Positions 1-12,890 of a stretch of DNA of 64,000 nt are shown piece after piece. Source of the stretch: Glossina fuscipes (Eukaryota; Arthropoda; Insecta; Diptera; Glossinidae). Position 1 is the stretch's first letter; each line of letters opens with the position of its first letter. The position numbers and the translations under genes were made by a program. The stretch lies in contig NW_023998493.1 in assembly GCF_014805625.2 (NCBI RefSeq), positions 2,617,722 to 2,681,721 of the forward strand, read 5' to 3'. The notes under the pieces were generated by a model, which did not search any database, was not told the DNA's origin, and worked only from the letters and a program-made list of their open reading frames with translations.

Positions 1-99
1 TCAAAATCCACAATATTATGTTTTTTTGGAATTATGTATCGGTTTTCGTTCCAGAAGCGTTGCATACTCGATTAAGACCAAATTTTTTATGCCAACCAT

Positions 100-405
100 C
101 GTGTTCTGAAAAAAAATGTTAAGTGTATTAATTTTGATACGCTGTAATATTGAATGGCCTTAGAAACTGTAATAGTGCGTTTATTGTGCTTTGTGATTAG
201 TGAGCAAAGAACTCATAAAATAACTATTCTCAGCAACCGCTGACCGGATTAGCGGATTTTCAAAATCAAACATGTTACATAACTTTCGTTATTGTCATTT
301 AATTGGAATTGATAGTTTTATTTTTGCAAACAGGAGAAGGTTTAGCACAATCGTTACGTAAATAGACAGACGGGCCTGTCTAATCGATTAAGCATTTAAA
401 GCTGC
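100..405 (-). repeat. DINE-1/INE-1-like repeat, copy A1 (partial)
   Basis: Fragment of the dispersed family A repeat seen at seven other places in the window. Reading the minus strand, 405-320 holds the GTCTGTC run and a CTCCTG...GCAAAAAT block. Bases 120-170 hold a TTTTGATACGCTGTAATATT block that matches the A3 copy near 14,770. The middle is badly diverged. The family resembles Drosophila INE-1/DINE-1 (non-autonomous Helentron) in its CATTCTTGATCAGCAT and GTCCGTCTGT signature, best seen in copy A8. This is the weakest of the copies. Confidence 0.5.
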
Positions 406-3400
406 CCTAAATACACATATTTTATGAGATCTTTAAGGATGTTTTCTGCGAGTTGTAAGCTATTTGATGGAATGAATTTGCACCATTTCTTTCGATGATC
501 GGTAGTAAAATAATGAGACTGTAGGTGAAGTTTTTGTTAATGACACAACTTATTATTGTATTCCGAGGTTAAGTTTACATGCAACCAATTGTGCACTTAA
601 AACTGTTCCAAAACAGAGGTTGGTCAACCGCAAGGCAGAAGCCATTTATTCTAAATCACTCACCATCATCATATCATAAATCGTTTGGCGTTGAGTTAAG
701 CCCAACAATAGATTGTTTCTTCTTGGAACTATGAGAGTACACAGGTAGAATACATTTTATTGTTAACGAACACGCAGTTAGACTTTGATTTCTTGCAAAA
801 TTTATCCGATTTACCATCTTTTATTCGTTTCACTTCTACTGTCTTTAATTCCTATGCAACGATTGAGAATACTTATGGATTCCTACTATTTGTTGGTATG
901 CAGTTATTGTTATCTTATAATTTTTTCCTTATAAATTTCAATCCACTTTTGGGTTTTTCTGGAAATGTGCTGAAAATCTTTACAAAAAGAAAACATTGTT
1001 GTTTCGGTACTCGTCCTTTATGGCTTTATTGAATTTAAGAAGCAATAATTTATATAAAATGATTTTTAATGAATGTGGCATTTAATGAAAGAGAAAACAA
1101 TGAAAATAAATCAAAAAGTACAATATGTTATGCAGTGACGTTAAACGCAGAAGTTGCTTTTAAAATGCTAAAAAAACATTATTTTGATGCTTTATTAAGA
1201 TAAGGTAAGCACTTTTCTCACCTATGTAAAAGTAACGTAAAGAAAATTGGAAGATCTTCTTCGACCCTGTCATTACAAATCTCAAAATAATAAATAAGTA
1301 CTTGAACTAAAAATCTTTTTTCGTTTGAAATTTCATTTATATTCAATCAATTATATTGAGAATCCTCATAAGTTGTAAGACCTTGGACAAGGAGGGCTTT
1401 AATACTCAGAACATTCGAAGCAGGCACTTTTGACATGAAGCAAAATGTGGAATGAGTGTATGTATGTGTTCTGTCGCAAGAAAATAAGGGGAAGCGAAAA
1501 AAGTGATCGGTTCCAAAGCAAAATCTAATTTAACTCTCTGTATATCGTTGTATGATATGAAAAATCGAAAACGTATGACATATGAAAAAAACAAGATATT
1601 TTAATCGAAAAGTGTCGCATGACAAGCGATGCGTTTCAATTGAGTCTTAACTCTCCTACGCAACACTCAAGTCTTAAATCATAAAGATGGATAAAGAGGA
1701 TAACTTGCGCCGTATAACTACTTATTTTGATATTAAAGATGCCTTAAATAAAGTGGATCTATGATTTGGGAATGGTTTTATTACTAAGCAGCATCTTGGA
1801 TGAATACCATCTCTTCAGGATTGCCAATGCAGAATGAATATGATGAGCCTCACCTCAAGTATTAAAAAGAAAAGTTTCTTGAGGAGTACTATGCACAATC
1901 CTGAAATAAGCGCAATATTATCTACCGCTCTGTAAAGTGAAAAAGTAAAAGCCGCGAATCAACCACACGAAACTATAAACACATTTGTTGTTATATACGT
2001 GTAGTGCAATTGGCATAAAGGACCGGTTTGCCGGTTCAAAAAAAAAAGTCCAACAAAAACGAAAAGATCAAATCCGCAAAAATGTTGTAAGAACAGAAGA
2101 AGACATAGAAGTAAATCTGAATCAAAATTTAACTATAAGCGACGTATGCTCTACGTAAATCATGGAAAACATTGGTTTGAAAAGTCTGAACAAAAATCGC
2201 CTAAACCTTATTGACATATACTCATACTGATATGTGCGAGACACATGCGCATACTGACACATACAAAACGTTTCATAAAAATATAAGAGCAAAAAAGGAA
2301 AAAGGTTATGAGATTAAAACAGCATGGAAGGAAAAAACTAAACCCTTGTTGAGCTTGAACGTTTTTTGTTGTCGCGGTCAGGATTTACATATTTTTTAAT
2401 CAAATTCAATAGCATTTCTCACACTGTTTAGAAACATCTTTAAAACAACCAAAATATCCTTTTCATTAACTGAAATAAAGGAAAAAAAATAAATTTTTAA
2501 GATCAGTAAATGCAATTAACAACTGAACTGAAAAGATTCTTATTAAGAATTAAATTATTTTATTTACGTGTTTTATCTGTCATTTTTAATTTCTATGTTG
2601 ACCGGACCGTGTTTTAATGAGCAGGCTTTGCGAACACACTGCGATGTTTTTGGACTTCCCCTTTGTACGGACGTAAACGATAAGACAACTGATGTGATGA
2701 TTGGTGCTACGAAGCGATCACGCTGATTGGGACCCTAACAGTAGAATCAATGACTTCTATAAAATGTTCTGCCAGGTGAATGTGAGGCTCTCGAAGAATA
2801 ATAACCAATTATTAGTTTTGATTAAGAAATACGTAGCATGTATGTCAATCTTTGAGAATATTGAATTTTCGATATGTTTTCAAAAAAGATGTTTCTAAAG
2901 TGAAATTCAAAGCCAAATTCTCCTAGATCCAGAGAAGCTGAGTCTGCTAAAAAGACCCAACACAACGTTATTCTCTGAGCCATTTCCTGACCAACGAAAA
3001 CCACCGAGCTCAGTTTCTGGCGTGGTCCAAAAATCTACGGCAGCTAAGATGGCTGTTTCAACCCTAAACGATCTGTTCTCCTATAATTCGGAAGTGACAT
3101 CCTAGTTTTCTGATTGTTAGACCACTTGCTTCTTTAGCATTTTTTCAAGACCAAGGTGGTGAGTATAAAAAATATGGCGTCAGCCGACTGTAATTTTCCT
3201 AGTTGTTTCGTTTTCCTGACGACATGGAATAATAATGAAACACATAGCAAAGCTTCAGGGTTTTCTTATCTTTCTATTGAAACCATAGTATATGGCCCTC
3301 TATGTACGCAGAAAAACTGGACTCCAAATAAATATAAATTTTATTGGGCATTTCAACGGAATAAAGGCGTTAAGCATCGATTTTTGGTTGAGTTCCAGTC

Positions 3401-6400
3401 AACACCATAAACACCATCAAAAAATTTTAGCAGAAACAAGTAAGCACAGTATATTCGGTGGTGACCGAATCTTTTGCTTCCATCGCCGTTATCTTAAAAG
3501 AAAATTTTATTTATTTCTGCGGTGATGAATATAAAAATATTTTTAAGTAAGTTTTTACTTAAGTGAACTAAGATGTAACAAAGGAATTTCACCCCAAACA
3601 CTCCTATGTGATTATATATAAAAGCCTAAGAAGTCTACTGAAACCCGATTTCTTTGAACCACATTAAAATTTCAAAACTCGCGCGCCTATATATATAGTG
3701 ACTGAAATCATATTTGCTTTCCACATTTTATTTCATATTAATAACGACTTATTTAGAAGTTTTTAATAAAATTTGTTTCACACTATTACAATTCGCGTTC
3801 GAAGCCCATTAAGCCGCTTTATTTGACATCCATATCAATGAGATTGTTAAGGTATCCATAATGGGCGACGTTTACCATTTGCAGTTTGCAATTAAAACGT
3901 GTAGCTTCTTGCATTCTGTTCTTTAGGCCCTTGAATATATCGAAAATTTGACTGCATCACATCACTGTGTCGTCGTAATTGAAGGCGTAGGAAAAACTTC
4001 TTCAAGATTAGCCATTGAGTTGTCCGAAATATCGATACAAGCTCCCACTTGATTTTCCTTTTTTGCCTTTGCCATTGTTTTGTCGTCGTAACCGAGAGAG
4101 TGCGCCCAATTTCAGCAAAGTCCGACATTTGGAAGCAAGCTAAGTAAAAGCCTATAAAGAGGAAGGAAATTTATTGAATAAATTACTTACGTGAATGTTC
4201 GTTGTTGTTTTTTTTACCAAACTACTTTTAATAAGGAAAGTTTCTCTGTCTTGTCTTGTTCTGATTTTCTAGTCATGACTTTTTTTAATAAAATAAAAAC
4301 AAATGAGTTAACAATCGGTTACAAAGTCGATTAAAGTAGACCGAGCAAAAAATCTTACATTGCTGAAAAGAGAATGTTATTGTTAAGCTATATCTGAAAT
4401 ATAAAGTCAACACAATGGTCTTGAGTTTAAATATCAAGATGTTGCGTTTAGTCTTTGAATTTATTTCTTTGTCTAAATAAATTATAATAATAAAAACAAA
4501 GTCAGTGTATTGTGAATTGATATCGCTACAAATACCCCTAACACGCTCGCCTGATTTCATGTAGAAAAATACCATAAAAGTCGAAGTCTTCAATATATCC
4601 GTAGTACGTCGCTTGTTTCACTATTGAAATTCAAGGATTGAGCACACCTTTTAGGACTCTTACACCAAAGCTATTAATTAACTTCAATGAGTCATATGAG
4701 TTATATGTCACTACGAAAAGCCAAACATAAAAGTATTCAAAATAGCCGACTTTTTTAACCATAAGACGGCGTTGTTGATTTCTGATTATGTCAAAGCTGT
4801 GCACAATAGAATAGAAAGCAAGAAAGATGTTACATAAAGGCAAATAACGAATTTCCATACACACGCAAAGTTGCATATTGTGCGTAAGATGATTGAATCG
4901 TTTGCGCTTAAAGAAAGTTTACATAAAAGAAGCAAGCTCTCGAAAACTGCGCTAGTGATAAACTACTTCGTTTTATTGCAACTCATTTTCAACGGTTTTT
5001 TTATTTATTTATTTATCGCTGGCTACGATTACACCTTCAGCGCTAATGGGCTTAGATTACACAATTACAGAGAAGATTATCAAAGCACAGCGAAGTTAGC
5101 AGTTTTTTGAGTCTTGAAGCAGACAAAGTTTTGCTTAAAATGCTGTTAGACTTAGCAAAGTGAGCTGAAATGAACTTAATATCCAAAAGCATCATTCAGA
5201 AAAGCAATCAGCACAGGTAAAGCACAAAATTGTAGATAGTAAAGCATTAGAGGCGAACATAAGTCTCTGCAAAGTATTAAAAGCAAACGTAGAGAAGTCC
5301 AAGTAACCAAATACGCGGCCTATAGCTATTTTCACGTTATGGTCTACGATTTGCGCCCACCCACTTAACAGCCTTTTTTTGTATAATTTGGATGTTTAGA
5401 CTAAGGCATAAGACTGAATAAGATTCAATAAAAACTTCCATAAGTCTCTGCCGCTGTTGAATGACATACCTTTACATAGTCTAAAAAATACCCACGTGAA
5501 CAAATCCTATCAATCTTATTTAAAAACCCTCAATCTCACACAGGAATATGCACAGTTCCGTAAATTAAGGTACAAAGCTAAGGTTCGACAATCACACTGC
5601 TCAGTCCAATATTCTCAGAATCTCAGAAAAAGCTACGGAGATATGTTGGACCAGTCGTGATCCAGCTAATCGTCGACGCAAAATTTCTAAAAGATTACGC
5701 CTTTTATAAGTATATTCTTGAAGACAAAAAGGTTGCATGAACCGATGGTGATAGTATTAAGAGGTCAATCATTTTAATATGGTGGGGTCATAATTTAGAA
5801 TCTATTAACTTATTGTTGTTTAGAATTTATTAACTTATTGCTGTTTGGCGTAAAACGCCAAAGAAGGGAATACTAAAACTTTGTCTCTTATATTCGTTTC
5901 TTAATTTATTCGAATAAATCTCAAAGCTAAATAAAAGTCAACCAAAATACGTTTTTTATGAATTTGAAAAACTTTAAATGAAATCTTAATTTCTATTGAA
6001 ATAAGATTGATATTAATTAAGCGTTACTTACGATAAATTTGTAGTCAAACTTTACTCTTCTAATCTACAGTTAATAAGTTTTCCTCTGCGCTTTCAAACA
6101 CTACTTGGATGGGTCTATAAATGAAATGAGAACGCTTGCACGTAGTTAGACTTTTTTTAAAAGGGAAAAATGCGTGGAACTAATTTTGGGTATCAATCAC
6201 TTCATCAGTTAAAAAGTATACGTTAATGTTGCGCTTATTTGCTGGCCGAAATCATTCGCGGAAAAAAATATTAAGGGACTAAAACTACTTTTGCTTAATG
6301 TCGAAAATTTTTAAATGCACAATTTCGAAATTTTTGTTATCCCTTTATGTATCTTTACAATTTTAAGTGAACATTGAACCATGTTCTTTGCTTTTAAAGA

Positions 6401-7811
6401 AAGATTCCCAATTACAGACTAAGAGGAGACGAGTGGGGGAGAAGAGCAAACACACAACTAATTTCAAACATTACGCTAATCAAAGAAATATATCTCGCAT
6501 GCAAACACTAGGGCGCCCTTTGAGTTGCAAGAACAGGAGCAGCTAATGTAATATAAGCAAGGAAAGGTGAGGGATATACATTAGAAAACTTTTATTTTAG
6601 TAACACCTTATGTGCGTGTAAGGTGTACATTTTTAATAACGTGCACATGCCTAGGAGGTGCTTGTTGTGTACTTCGGAACAGAGAGGCACCATGGCAACG
6701 CACAGATAAATATATGTAAGTAGTAATATATTTTTTTTACACTCTGCTATACGATATTAGAAAAATAAGGAAAATTGCTTTTATAAAAAGTATAAATGAT
6801 TGCATGTTTGAATTACGATAAGAGAAGTTGTAAGCATTGACACTGCAAAAACACAGAGAAATTTTAAATAAATAAATTTCCATCTCAACTTCAATTGTAT
6901 TTTGTAATTGGTCGAATTTGTTGCTAATTACCTCAGAAGACCAATATTGATGATTATATATTGATGAATCACTTAACACCATATATTGGATATAAGTTAA
7001 AGCGAACACGCTTATCTTGCAAAAGAAAAAAAACACTTAGCAACACCGCAGTTTGTCCCAACCTTGCTTACGATTTAAAAAAAAAAAAAGAAAAAAAAGA
7101 AAAGATATTAGCGTATTCATTCACTTTAAGAAGCAATCTGATATAAGGCCGCTTAGCTAAGAATAGTGGAGAGTGAATCACTGGAGAGGGCGCACTGGCC
7201 GTATTATATGGAGAGAAAAAAAAGTTTTTGGTTCCTTTTACAGTGTAACTCTTCATATATGTATGTTATACGTTTGCCAAACGTCTAAACCATCATTACT
7301 TACATAATTTCTGTCTTGAAATGACGTAGGCAATGTAGTGTCATCTCTATTATCTGTCTTGGATTATTTAGTGAATTGATATATAGAATACATAGTAAGA
7401 CGTAGGCATAAAGAACGCACAGCCCGTACAACCAAACTAAGAAAAATGAGAATCGAAAGCAGGGAGAGGATTATATAGAAATATTTGATAAGAAAATTGC
7501 TGCTTAAATTGTGAAGGCTCGAATGATAATTACCCGGAATTATTTCTTTAAGAGTCGGCTAATGTTCATACCAAAAACTGATTCGAGAAGATATGATTAA
7601 CTTTTAAGGGTCTTCCTAAATGATATGATGGTAGTTCTCTAACCTTAGGGCATATAAAGAGGAACGAGTCAAGTATCGCCGTTGTTCTACTTTCCTAATG
7701 CCCTGCTTCCTTCGCCAAGTTATTTTTTTTAAAAATAAGTATCGATCGTCTGCTAGAAAAGAAACACGTTTTATGTGATCGACTGCGTAAACTGTATTGC
7801 TTGCATTACTT
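406..7811. other. Anonymous AT-rich DNA, no supported gene
   Basis: About 7.4 kb of AT-rich sequence. Open frames here are short (under about 105 codons), low in complexity, and show no domain I recognise. I looked at 1,640-2,200, 2,600-3,120, 3,780-4,190 and 5,440-5,700 in several frames because they are less AT-rich, and found no family match. The one local structure worth noting is a hairpin at 6,603-6,626. Confidence 0.6.
6603..6626. other. 8-bp inverted repeat (hairpin)
   Basis: ACACCTTA at 6,603-6,610 pairs perfectly with TAAGGTGT at 6,619-6,626 around an 8-base loop. No T-run or gene is attached, so no function can be assigned. Confidence 0.5.
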
Positions 7812-8605
7812 TAGTATCATACATTTTGCTATCGTTTCAAGCGGTGTGCATAATTCCACCTCCTCATTTTCATATGCATCTAAGCATGTCGTACCGTCTG
7901 TGTAATGTCTATTGTAAATATTCTCCTGACCGCAAAAACTAAGGTATCGACTTCCCATTTGCCAAAAACATTGTAATTTCTTGTACGCATTTTGGTACTG
8001 AAAATGGGCTAAATTAATCGAAGCATACATCTACAGTGATGTGTAAACTGAGAACAGCTCTCTTTTTCCAAAGGATAAAAATTTTGACCTTTTGCTTATC
8101 ACTTATAAACTACCGTAGAAAAATCTAGAAAAGGTTGCACGTGTATTTCATAGACAATGCTGTAGTATTTCTGCTAAAGTGGAAAAAGTTGGCGACGTCC
8201 ACTCAACTTCATACTGTATCATAATTAAACTTTTATTCCAAACATGTAAATTCTTGGCCAGTTTCAAATTCAAAAGGCCCCTGTCGTCCGTTCATTTTTA
8301 CGTCTGTACGTCTATTCTGTGTAGTAGTTGAGGTACATATCCTCCTGTTCGCGAAAATAAAGCTATCGCCTACAAACATGTGAAAGAATTTGAAAATGAC
8401 GCAAACTTTTTAAAGCCCGCATGAACAACGCCCACACGCCTTTATGTTTCAAAAACTGTGAACCGCTTTGCTTTCCATGTCTTTTGCTGATTACTCTTAA
8501 GGTACTACACATAGAGTATATAAATTTCTACTTTTATTCTGAAAGCAGAAGAAATCAGCCACGCCCACACTATGTTGTAGAATATGAAAGTCTACTTATT
8601 TCCCT
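7812..8605 (+). repeat. DINE-1/INE-1-like repeat, copy A2
   Basis: Long copy of family A. In order it shows the CATTTTG...CGTTT opening (about 7,825), the CTGTGTAATGTCTATTGTAA block (7,910), CTCCTGACCGCAAAAACTAA (7,922), the GGTACTGAAAATGGGC block (7,992), the CTCTCTTTTTCCAAAGGAT block (8,060), the ATGCTGTAGTATT block (8,158), TTCTTGGCCAGTTT (8,251) and the CGCCCACACG block (8,429). The same blocks occur in the same order in A3 and A8. The 74-codon minus frame over 7,806-8,030 is an accident of this repeat. Confidence 0.75.
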
Positions 8606-11600
8606 TTCTTTCCGGAAATAAGGTGTATGGTATATTGGGCCGCACAGTTTTTATACTATATCTCTTACTACTGAGGAGATTTATCTAAATTATTAAACCT
8701 CCGATAAGAGAGCTCGGGCAGCAAAAAGAAGAAAAGTTAAGCCATTCAGTAGTGTTTTAATATTGTATCAAATATATAGACTGACTACATTTCCAACATC
8801 CTTAAAAGACTTTTATAATAAATTAATTTCCATTAACGCTTTTGCCTAAAGTCACTTCTTAAATAGAATGCTGTTCGATGTTTCAATTTTTCGCTGCTCG
8901 TTTATCTTTCTTTGCGCTGTCGACTTGTCATAACGTGTTAGAAAAGTCTGTCTCTCGCTTTACTTTTTCCGCTATAGTAACATCTTAACTTGATATTGAA
9001 GCAGTAAAGCAAACGTAGTGTAATAAGATAGACACTTACATGTAGGAAACAGACAACAGACAGAAACGGAAGAATCACTTAAAGCATAAAATCAAGTTTA
9101 ACACATTTACACCTTATTACAATAAAATTTATGAAAATAAATGTCAAGTTTAGAACAGGATGAAAACGCGAAGTGTGCTTGCTATGCAGAAATGAAGCGC
9201 GAGAGAAAGTTTAACTTTAAAACTCTTCATTATGTTAGAATGGTGTTGCTAAATTGTATGACAAGCGGTTTTCTATTTTTTTCTGTAACATTTCAAAACA
9301 CGGTTTGCTCGCCCAAAAAATCAATACAACATGCTTGTGAAGTTATTTGCTGCAGATGGAGATTTGCTGTCCGGCATTTACAAGCTCTGTAACACAACGA
9401 AATATGTATACTTCCTTCCTTCCTTCCACATAAATACTTGTAACCTTTATTTGAACCAAATTCACACATTTTGATTTTAGTTGTTGTTACTCGTACAACT
9501 TTTACATCAGCTTCATGATTTTACTTTAGAAAGTTCCGTCTTTCATTTCCCATTACTTTACATTGACTCAGACTCATTCATATCATTTTTAGGCGAATGA
9601 AAGACGTATAAGCTCAAAATGTGCGATGATTTTTAATGCTTGAACAGGATTCTAATATCCAATAATAAACTGAATTTCAAATTGATACTGTATGTAAGAC
9701 AGTGACCAAGGTTGTCATCTACTATACATCCGAGGCTTTAACATATATAGAGTTTAACAAATATAGAGTTATTATGTATCATAAGAGGCACTACGGTGTT
9801 ATTAGCTAGTTTAGCGAGCCACTAATTTTGTAAGACGTTAAATACGTTTCTTTTACTAGATTCGATCTTTTTAGCTACATGTGTAAGAAACGCTCCCTCA
9901 GATCGTCGAAACCGTTGTAAGCAACATTGGTTGCTCTGAGTTAGCATTGCTTGTTTAAAGCTGAATTTATAAGAGAATATCGCTGCAAATTGACAATAAA
10001 ATAAATTGCGAACAAAATTATTTACTTAAAAAGGACTGAGCCAGAACAAATATTTTAAATTTGTGAAAGCTGTGTGTATTAATTCTTTTCACTCCAATTA
10101 TCTAATTAATCAACTGTAAATCATCAATCTTTCCATACATCACTAGATGTAGTGGTCGGAACGCTAAGAGGCTTAATCCATTTTAGTAAATAAAACGAAA
10201 AAAAAAGGTAAGTAAAATGTTGTTGTTGAATAGCTGAAATAATGTTCACATCAAGCGGAATGCTATTTTTCCTCCTGTTGTGTTATTTGGCAATAGAGGA
10301 AAAAGAATCCTGTGTAGCAAGGCGTCCTTTTACGCTGCCCGGAAATGTGTAAATAAATGGTTTCAGATATTTGTGAACAATGCAAATTAAAATATAGTTT
10401 TGCGTGTCAAAATTGACGTTTGAATGCATTTTAGGGAAAATTGGTGCGAATACCTTTTGCCGTTCACTTATTTCCACGACGGTGTCAACATTTTAGTAGA
10501 GGCTTCCCATTGAAGCGAATAAGCGAGGAAATATAAGCCGGCGTGTTTTCCACGCTTTCGATTTTAATTGTATTGAAATAAATAATGCGAAGAATAATTT
10601 GCTTTAATATGTTTTCTGAAAAATTAAAAATTTGCCTTTTATTTATATAACTAAAAATCGAATGATACATATTAAAATTCAAAGTTCAATTGCACAATTC
10701 AAAATTTTCTTAAGAAGTGAGAAAATGAAATTATATATACATAAAATAAATATATATAAGTGAAAAAATGAAATTATATAAAAAATTTTACATAAGTTTA
10801 CGTTTGTATGATTTTGTTATTGATTGTATTGATGTATAATTGTATCATTATAAACAAACGAACGTTAAATTTATTCCTTATTTTCCTATTACTTTTGCAA
10901 TATGTAACTCTCAACAAAATGGTGCTCAAGGTAAGCCTTTCCAATGAGCAATCGTTAACTAAAAGACATATAAATAGTGCTCACGACAGAAGAGTGATGC
11001 AGTACGTAATGAATTAAAAAAATATTTTACCTCATTCATGAAACTACTTACTACTACCTTATTACAATATCCGCTATCTTCTTTGTCTGCAAATTAGCAA
11101 ATCAACAACCGAAGATTCGCACTGTTGTGTGAAAAACGATATAACACTCGATATATTCTAGATTATTGTATATCGATATTTTGGTGGCACTTTTATAATA
11201 TTGAAATACTTGCCGTTATTTTTATAAAACTTGAGTTCGCAACTGATGTAATCACTTACCCTCTCAATGTATCCCAAATGAGTTCATTTTTCTCTTGTTT
11301 CGATATCAAAATTGATATTTTTTGTAAAACAAACGAACATTCATTTTAGAAATAAATTGGAGCCAACGGTTCCACGGCATGGCAGTGTTAGCAATTGAGA
11401 AACGTATACAAGCATTCGAAAATAAGATGCTAAAACGCTGTTTCCGAAAGAACTCTTTGTTGTATTGCTAAGTAATTAATTAAAGTCAAGTTAAGCAAGA
11501 TCATTTGTTCCTTTTTCCAGAAAGTTAAATCTCTCAGCGCTACTGTCTTTTGCAGTTTCAAATTTTGCTATCAAAAACCCAGTCATATATTTGGCAGGAT

Positions 11601-12133
11601 AAATTCAATCCCGCTCTGGTATTTTGTTACCATTGAAAGTAGAGTCTTCATAAACATCCTTGAATCGATCTCTACCTCGAAGAGAATTGTCAAACTCTCT
11701 TGTATGAAGATCGTATGTCAGTAAAAGCTTCTTTTTTATGAAAACGACGGCTATGATATTGTTACGAAAATCCCAAATCCAGTTAATTTCAGCTAAGTAA
11801 TTTTCCCTATGAAAACGATTAGCGGAAAAGCAGACAGGTAAAAGCTAAGTGCAAATTCGCAGACGCGTCATGCAGGTGCAGGCCGATGAAAACGATTAGA
11901 GGAAAATCAGGCTGGGATTAGAAATAAAACCATAAATTTAGGTATAGTAACATGATTGTGAAAATGTATATAAATAGAATGTTTGTGGAAGGGAGAGTTA
12001 GTCCGGCAAGAACATAGAAGTTGAGAGTACGGCCAAAATAAATTGTAAATAAATGATTCTACTGTTAAGGAATATAATTGCAAATCAAAGAAATTTGAAG
12101 TGTATTTCTCTTGAATGAAATATCCACCATCCA
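8606..12133. other. Anonymous AT-rich DNA with short simple repeats
   Basis: No supported gene. It holds a CTTC microsatellite at 9,411-9,427 and two near-copies of a 40-base AT-rich unit at about 10,715-10,790. A direct repeat of ATGAAAACGATTAG lies at 11,809-11,822 and 11,886-11,899, followed by similar bases in both (GGAAAA, then CAG). The open frames of 60-100 codons are AT-driven and show no domain. Confidence 0.6.
9411..9427. repeat. (CTTC)n microsatellite
   Basis: Four copies of CTTC in a row, read directly from the sequence. Confidence 0.85.
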
Positions 12134-12890
12134 GTGATACGGACTGTATCTTATAAAAGGGAATTTCATAACAATATATATGCCACTGACGGGTCCAATG
12201 GGAATAATGCATCTAGATTCTCGGCAGTGAGGCATCTATCTAAACTAGTATATAAAGTCAAAATTGCGGTCGAACTGTCCCCCACTTTTATTGAATTGCT
12301 TGCCAATAGACAAGCTATTAAGGTAGCTAATATGGATGGTGTTAAAAAATGTTTTGTTTTTTCTGATAGTAAGTCAGTTCTGCTTCTAATGAATAAAAGA
12401 GATTTAGATAATCAATATGGGTTTGATATACACAGGATATTAAATGAACCTCATGTGGATGACTGCCACTTTATTTGAATACCTGGTCAATGCGGCTATT
12501 TTTAATGAACAAGCTGATTTTCATGCCAAAAGGGCTCAAGTTCGTCCATAAAATATACCCCCAATGAAGCAATATGGGCAATTCGTAACCTCATCTTTCA
12601 ACAACTAAATAACGAATTTAAAGTGATTGCGCGTGCTAATTCCAATCGCCTTTTCTATAAAGTGAATCCCACATTTAACTTTAAACCCTTATCAGAGGCT
12701 TGCTTTAGTTCCTGTGATATCAAAACTCTTTGTAGACCCTTAGGTGGCTACACTTGTGATGAAGTTTCGTTATTTGATATTGTGGGAGGCAGCTTAGACG
12801 TCGCCAGCGTCCACGTTAGCAGAAATTTATATTACGAAAAGCGTAGTCCACCGCTTGCGTCGCCAGTTGAAACATCTTCTACGAAATGAT
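12134..12890 (+). pseudogene. RNase H end of a non-LTR retrotransposon (relic)
   Basis: Translation shows a type I RNase H domain of the kind found at the C-terminus of LINE ORF2. TDGS lies near 12,185; an Asp of this motif is the first catalytic acid. It is followed by FIELLA (catalytic Glu), FSDSKSVLLL (catalytic Asp) and IPGQCG with a TGA where Trp is expected. After a frameshift near 12,495 comes NEQADFHAKRAQ, carrying the last Asp. The frame then continues to about 12,890 with a C-terminal tail but no clear zinc knuckle. All four acidic residues are still visible, but the frameshift and stop make it dead. RT and endonuclease are absent upstream, so this is a 5'-truncated copy. The sequence is unlike the RNase H of the I-clade LINE at 27 kb, so it is a different family (Loa/R1/I group possible). 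No tail or target duplication was found. Confidence 0.75.

Noticed and set aside
7806..8030. 74-codon minus frame
   Set aside because: By-product of DINE-1-like copy A2.
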